Position numbers and translations under genes: made by a program. The notes under the pieces are model-generated. The model was not told the DNA's origin and did not search any database. It saw only the letters and a list, made by a program, of their open reading frames with translations. 64,000 nt of DNA from Stenotrophomonas africana (lineage in GTDB: Bacteria; Pseudomonadota; Gammaproteobacteria; Xanthomonadales; Xanthomonadaceae), in contig NZ_JABEME010000003.1 in assembly GCF_013004645.1 (NCBI RefSeq), forward strand, positions 372,001 through 436,000. Reading direction: 5' to 3'. The number at the start of each line of letters is the position of its first letter. Positions within the stretch are counted from its first letter, which is position 1. Shown in pieces: positions 61,897 through 64,000 of this stretch.

Positions 61897-61944
61897 CCAC
61901 AACATAGTGGGGATACTCGAAGCCGTCAACACAAGATGCGGTGA
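61897..61944 (-). promoter_or_regulatory. nrdA promoter with paired NrdR-like boxes
   Basis: On the minus strand TTGACG (61929-61924), a 17-bp spacer and TATGTT (61906-61901) form a sigma-70 promoter. Two 16-bp sequences resembling the NrdR consensus (11 of 16 each) lie at 61897-61912, over the -10, and 61929-61944, next to the -35. They are 32 bp apart start to start, the spacing expected for NrdR pairs. The leader to nrdA is about 265 nt and shows no gene; 61945-62059 shows nothing else that I recognise. Confidence 0.62.
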
Positions 61945-62059
61945 TCACTACATGCCGCGACGATCAGTCGCAGGATGCCGTGTTGCACCTGCGGCGCCTT
62001 GTCGACAACGCCTGCGCCCCCAGTTCGGTACAACATCCACTTTCCCCGGAACACCGTCC

Positions 62060-63037
62060 ATGCGCGCTGCCCAGTACCCCTCCTTCGGCGACCCGGCCGA
62101 CGTCCTTGCCATTGCCGATGCGCCGCTGCCCGAGCCCGGCCCCGGCGAGGTGCGCATCCGCACCGTGCTGGCCTCGATCCATAACCACGACCTGCTGACC
62201 GTGCGTGGCCTGTACGGCTACAAGCCGACGCTGCCGGCGATCGGTGGCAGTGAAGCACTGGGCGTGGTCGATGCACTCGGCGCCGGTGTCGACGGCCTGC
62301 AGATCGGCCAGCGGGTCGCCGCCGCCTCGGTGCACGGCACCTGGGCCGAAGCGTTCATTGCGCCGGCACGCATGGTGATCCCGATGCCGGAGGCGATCCC
62401 GGACGAGATGGCCGCGCAGTTGATCGCGATGCCGCTGAGCGCGCTGATGCTGCTGGAGTTCCTGCACGTCGAGGCGGGCCAGTGGATCGTGCAGAACACC
62501 GCCAACGGTGCGGTGGGCAAGTCACTGGCGATGCTGGCGCGGGCGCGTGGCGTGCACGTGGCCAACCTGGTGCGCAATGCCGATGCGGTCGCACAGTTGC
62601 AGGCGCTGGGCATCGATCATGTGTTCGACACGTCGGTGGACGGCTGGAAGGATCGCGTGCGTGAGGCAACCGGCGAAGCACAGGCCGCGGCCGCAGTGGA
62701 TTCCATCGGCGGCGACGCCAGCGGTGACCTGGTCGACCTGCTCGGCCACCACGGCACCCTGGTGTCGTTCGGTGTGATGAGCGGCGAACCGATGCGCATC
62801 CCCGCCGGTGGACTGATCTACAAGGAAGCCACGGTGAAGGGATTCTGGGGCAGCAAGGTCAGCCAGGCGATGGCGGTGGAAGACAAGCGCCGGCTGGTTG
62901 GCGAACTGCTGAAGCGTGCGGCGAGCGGCGAACTGACCCTGCCGGTGGAGCAGATCTTCGCACTGGACGACATCGCCCAGGCGGCGAAGGCCGGCGCCGG
63001 TTCGGGCCGTAACGGCAAGGTGCTGCTGCGGCCTTGA
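62060..63037 (+). CDS. Zinc-type alcohol dehydrogenase / quinone oxidoreductase-like protein
   Basis: 325 aa from ATG 62060. Medium-chain dehydrogenase/reductase fold: GroES-like N-terminus with GLYGYKPTLPAIGGSEALGVV, NAD(P)-binding NTANGAVGKSLAMLARARG, and VDSIGGDASGDLVDLLGHHGTLVSFG. Catalytic zinc cysteines are absent, so it is closer to quinone oxidoreductase or enoyl reductase members than to alcohol dehydrogenase. Substrate unknown. Single-gene unit, divergent from nrdA. Confidence 0.88.
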   Translation: MRAAQYPSFGDPADVLAIADAPLPEPGPGEVRIRTVLASIHNHDLLTVRGLYGYKPTLPAIGGSEALGVVDALGAGVDGLQIGQRVAAASVHGTWAEAFIAPARMVIPMPEAIPDEMAAQLIAMPLSALMLLEFLHVEAGQWIVQNTANGAVGKSLAMLARARGVHVANLVRNADAVAQLQALGIDHVFDTSVDGWKDRVREATGEAQAAAAVDSIGGDASGDLVDLLGHHGTLVSFGVMSGEPMRIPAGGLIYKEATVKGFWGSKVSQAMAVEDKRRLVGELLKRAASGELTLPVEQIFALDDIAQAAKAGAGSGRNGKVLLRP

Positions 63038-63056
63038 TCGGCTGACATTGCCTTCT

Positions 63057-63150
63057 GTAGAGCCGAGCCATGCTCGGCTGCTTTCCGGTCAGTGTGTGGA
63101 GCGGAGCGTAGGCTCGGCTCTACAGGGGAGTGCGGACCAACGGTCCGCAC
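63057..63150. repeat. GTAG/CTAC repeat pair plus an adjacent perfect hairpin
   Basis: GTAGAGCCGAGCCATGCTCG... to ...GTAGGCTCGGCTCTAC (63057-63123), followed by GTGCGGACC-AAC-GGTCCGCAC (63130-63150). The rest of the gap to the next gene holds only its promoter. Confidence 0.85.
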
Positions 63151-63294
63151 CCACCGAGTGGGTCTGCTCAAACGGAGGCACCGACTTTCGTTAAGAACCT
63201 GTGATGTATAACTGAATGCGCTTTCGTCATTGGAAGACGCATGTGCCTGCGTGCGGTACTGACGGCTCCTCCCCCGTTCGGCGTTGTCGCTTCC

Positions 63295-64000
63295 ATGTAC
63301 CGCACCACCCTGAACCTGCTTGCCGGCGCCATTGCGCTGGGCCTCACCGCCGGCGCTGCCGGCGCCGCTGAATCGGCCGATAGCGGCAAGGACAGCACCA
63401 CCCTCGGCACCGTGCTGGTGACCGGCTCCAACATCAAGCGCAGCGACACTGCCGGGCCGAACCCGGTGCAGATCGTCAGCCGCGAACAGATCGAGCAGAC
63501 CGGCCGCTCCACGCTCACCGACGTGCTGCGCAACCTGTCGGCCAATGCCGGCAACAGCTTCGACGAGCAGTACACCGGCAGCTTTGCCGCGGGCTCGGCT
63601 TCGATCGGCCTGCGTGGCCTGTCGCCGAAGAACACGCTGGTGCTGGTCAATGGCTACCGCGTGTCCAACTTCGGCTTCGCGCTCAACACCCAGGACACCT
63701 TCGTCGACCTCAATGCGCTGCCGATCAGCGCGGTCGAGCGCATCGAAGTGCTGAAGGATGGTGCCTCGGCGGTGTACGGTTCCGACGCCATCGCCGGCGT
63801 CATCAATATCATCCTGCGCAAGAACTTCCAGGGCGTGGAAGTCGGCGGCGGCTTCGGTACCGCCACCCGGGGCGGTCTCGACGAACGCAAGGCCAGCCTG
63901 CTGGCCGGCTTCGGTGACCTCGAACAGCAAGGCTGGAACGTGCTGTTCGGGCTGGACCTGCTCAAGCGTGATCGCCTCGACGCCGACCAGCGTGCCTACA
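63295..64000 (+). CDS. TonB-dependent receptor (5' part, runs off the window)
   Basis: 235 codons from ATG 63295 without a stop to the window edge. Signal peptide MYRTTLNLLAGAIALGLTAG. The TonB-box-like segment TLGTVLVTGSNIKRSDTAGP and plug domain with IGLRGLSPKNTLVLVNGYRV and VLKDGASAVYGSDAIAGVIN are typical of the large xanthomonad receptors for plant or oligosaccharide ligands. The ligand cannot be judged from the plug alone. Confidence 0.92.
   Translation, partial: MYRTTLNLLAGAIALGLTAGAAGAAESADSGKDSTTLGTVLVTGSNIKRSDTAGPNPVQIVSREQIEQTGRSTLTDVLRNLSANAGNSFDEQYTGSFAAGSASIGLRGLSPKNTLVLVNGYRVSNFGFALNTQDTFVDLNALPISAVERIEVLKDGASAVYGSDAIAGVINIILRKNFQGVEVGGGFGTATRGGLDERKASLLAGFGDLEQQGWNVLFGLDLLKRDRLDADQRAY

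Noticed and set aside
62060..63037. Classical zinc alcohol dehydrogenase
   Set aside because: The catalytic zinc Cys/His ligands (GHE motif and Cys cluster) are missing.

Overview
The window looks like chromosomal DNA of a Stenotrophomonas of the maltophilia group or a very close xanthomonad. The supporting signs are high GC with codon use to match, dense GTAG-type palindromic repeats (SMAG-like) between genes, and a catecholate siderophore operon laid out entC-E-B-B'-F-A as recalled for S. maltophilia. Taxonomy is inferred from gene content; no search was run. Almost all of the window is coding. No tRNA, rRNA, CRISPR array, transposase or prophage was seen.

Layout. 1-6740 (minus strand) is one gene train for molybdenum: moaA, a moaC-moaB fusion, moeA, moaD, moaE, mobA, a small unknown gene, an FNR/Anr-type regulator with all four cluster cysteines, modA and the start of modB. 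6990-7280 is a set of nested inverted repeats ahead of a small unknown gene. 7731-12928 is a Sec-exported RHS/YD-repeat protein with a variable tip and an overlapping small exported protein, read as toxin and immunity. 13284-19506 carries an exported hydrolase and an AraC regulator divergent from a FUSC/DUF1656/HlyD/outer-membrane-lipoprotein efflux pump. 20695-24925 is a two-component system followed by dgkA and eptA, a lipid A phosphoethanolamine module; dgkA and eptA share an almost identical direct-repeat promoter site. 25895-29825 is a four-gene set (DUF3348, DUF802, MotB/OmpA-like, DUF2894). It looks like a proton-driven stator with a very long cytoplasmic tail and no known role.

30140-33937 pairs a TonB-dependent receptor with an exported phytase-like esterase. 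34051-43611 is the siderophore operon with an in-operon MFS transporter, and a Fur-like site lies upstream. 43765-47302 holds assorted genes (DUF3817, LLM oxidoreductase, GNAT, thioredoxin-fold lipoprotein). 47705-49241 is sodA with a flavin reductase and a TPR protein, driven by a promoter with a 19-bp spacer and a SoxR/MerR-type palindrome. 49247-52226 is a desB-desC / desT unsaturated fatty acid module. 52504-57235 is a manganese locus: a TonB receptor and mntH each preceded by an MntR-type palindrome, with mntR and an exported thioredoxin between them. 57323-61628 is nrdA-nrdB-flavodoxin-thioredoxin; two NrdR-like boxes 32 bp apart sit on the nrdA promoter. The window ends with a quinone-oxidoreductase-like gene and the start of another TonB receptor.

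How the parts relate: molybdenum cofactor supply under an oxygen-sensing regulator suggests anaerobic nitrate respiration. Manganese import, MnSOD and ribonucleotide reduction lie close together and could be linked through metal supply; this is inference. The best candidates for something undescribed are the 25.9-29.8 kb stator-like operon, the RHS tip with its partner, and the dual-palindrome control region of the manganese TonB receptor.
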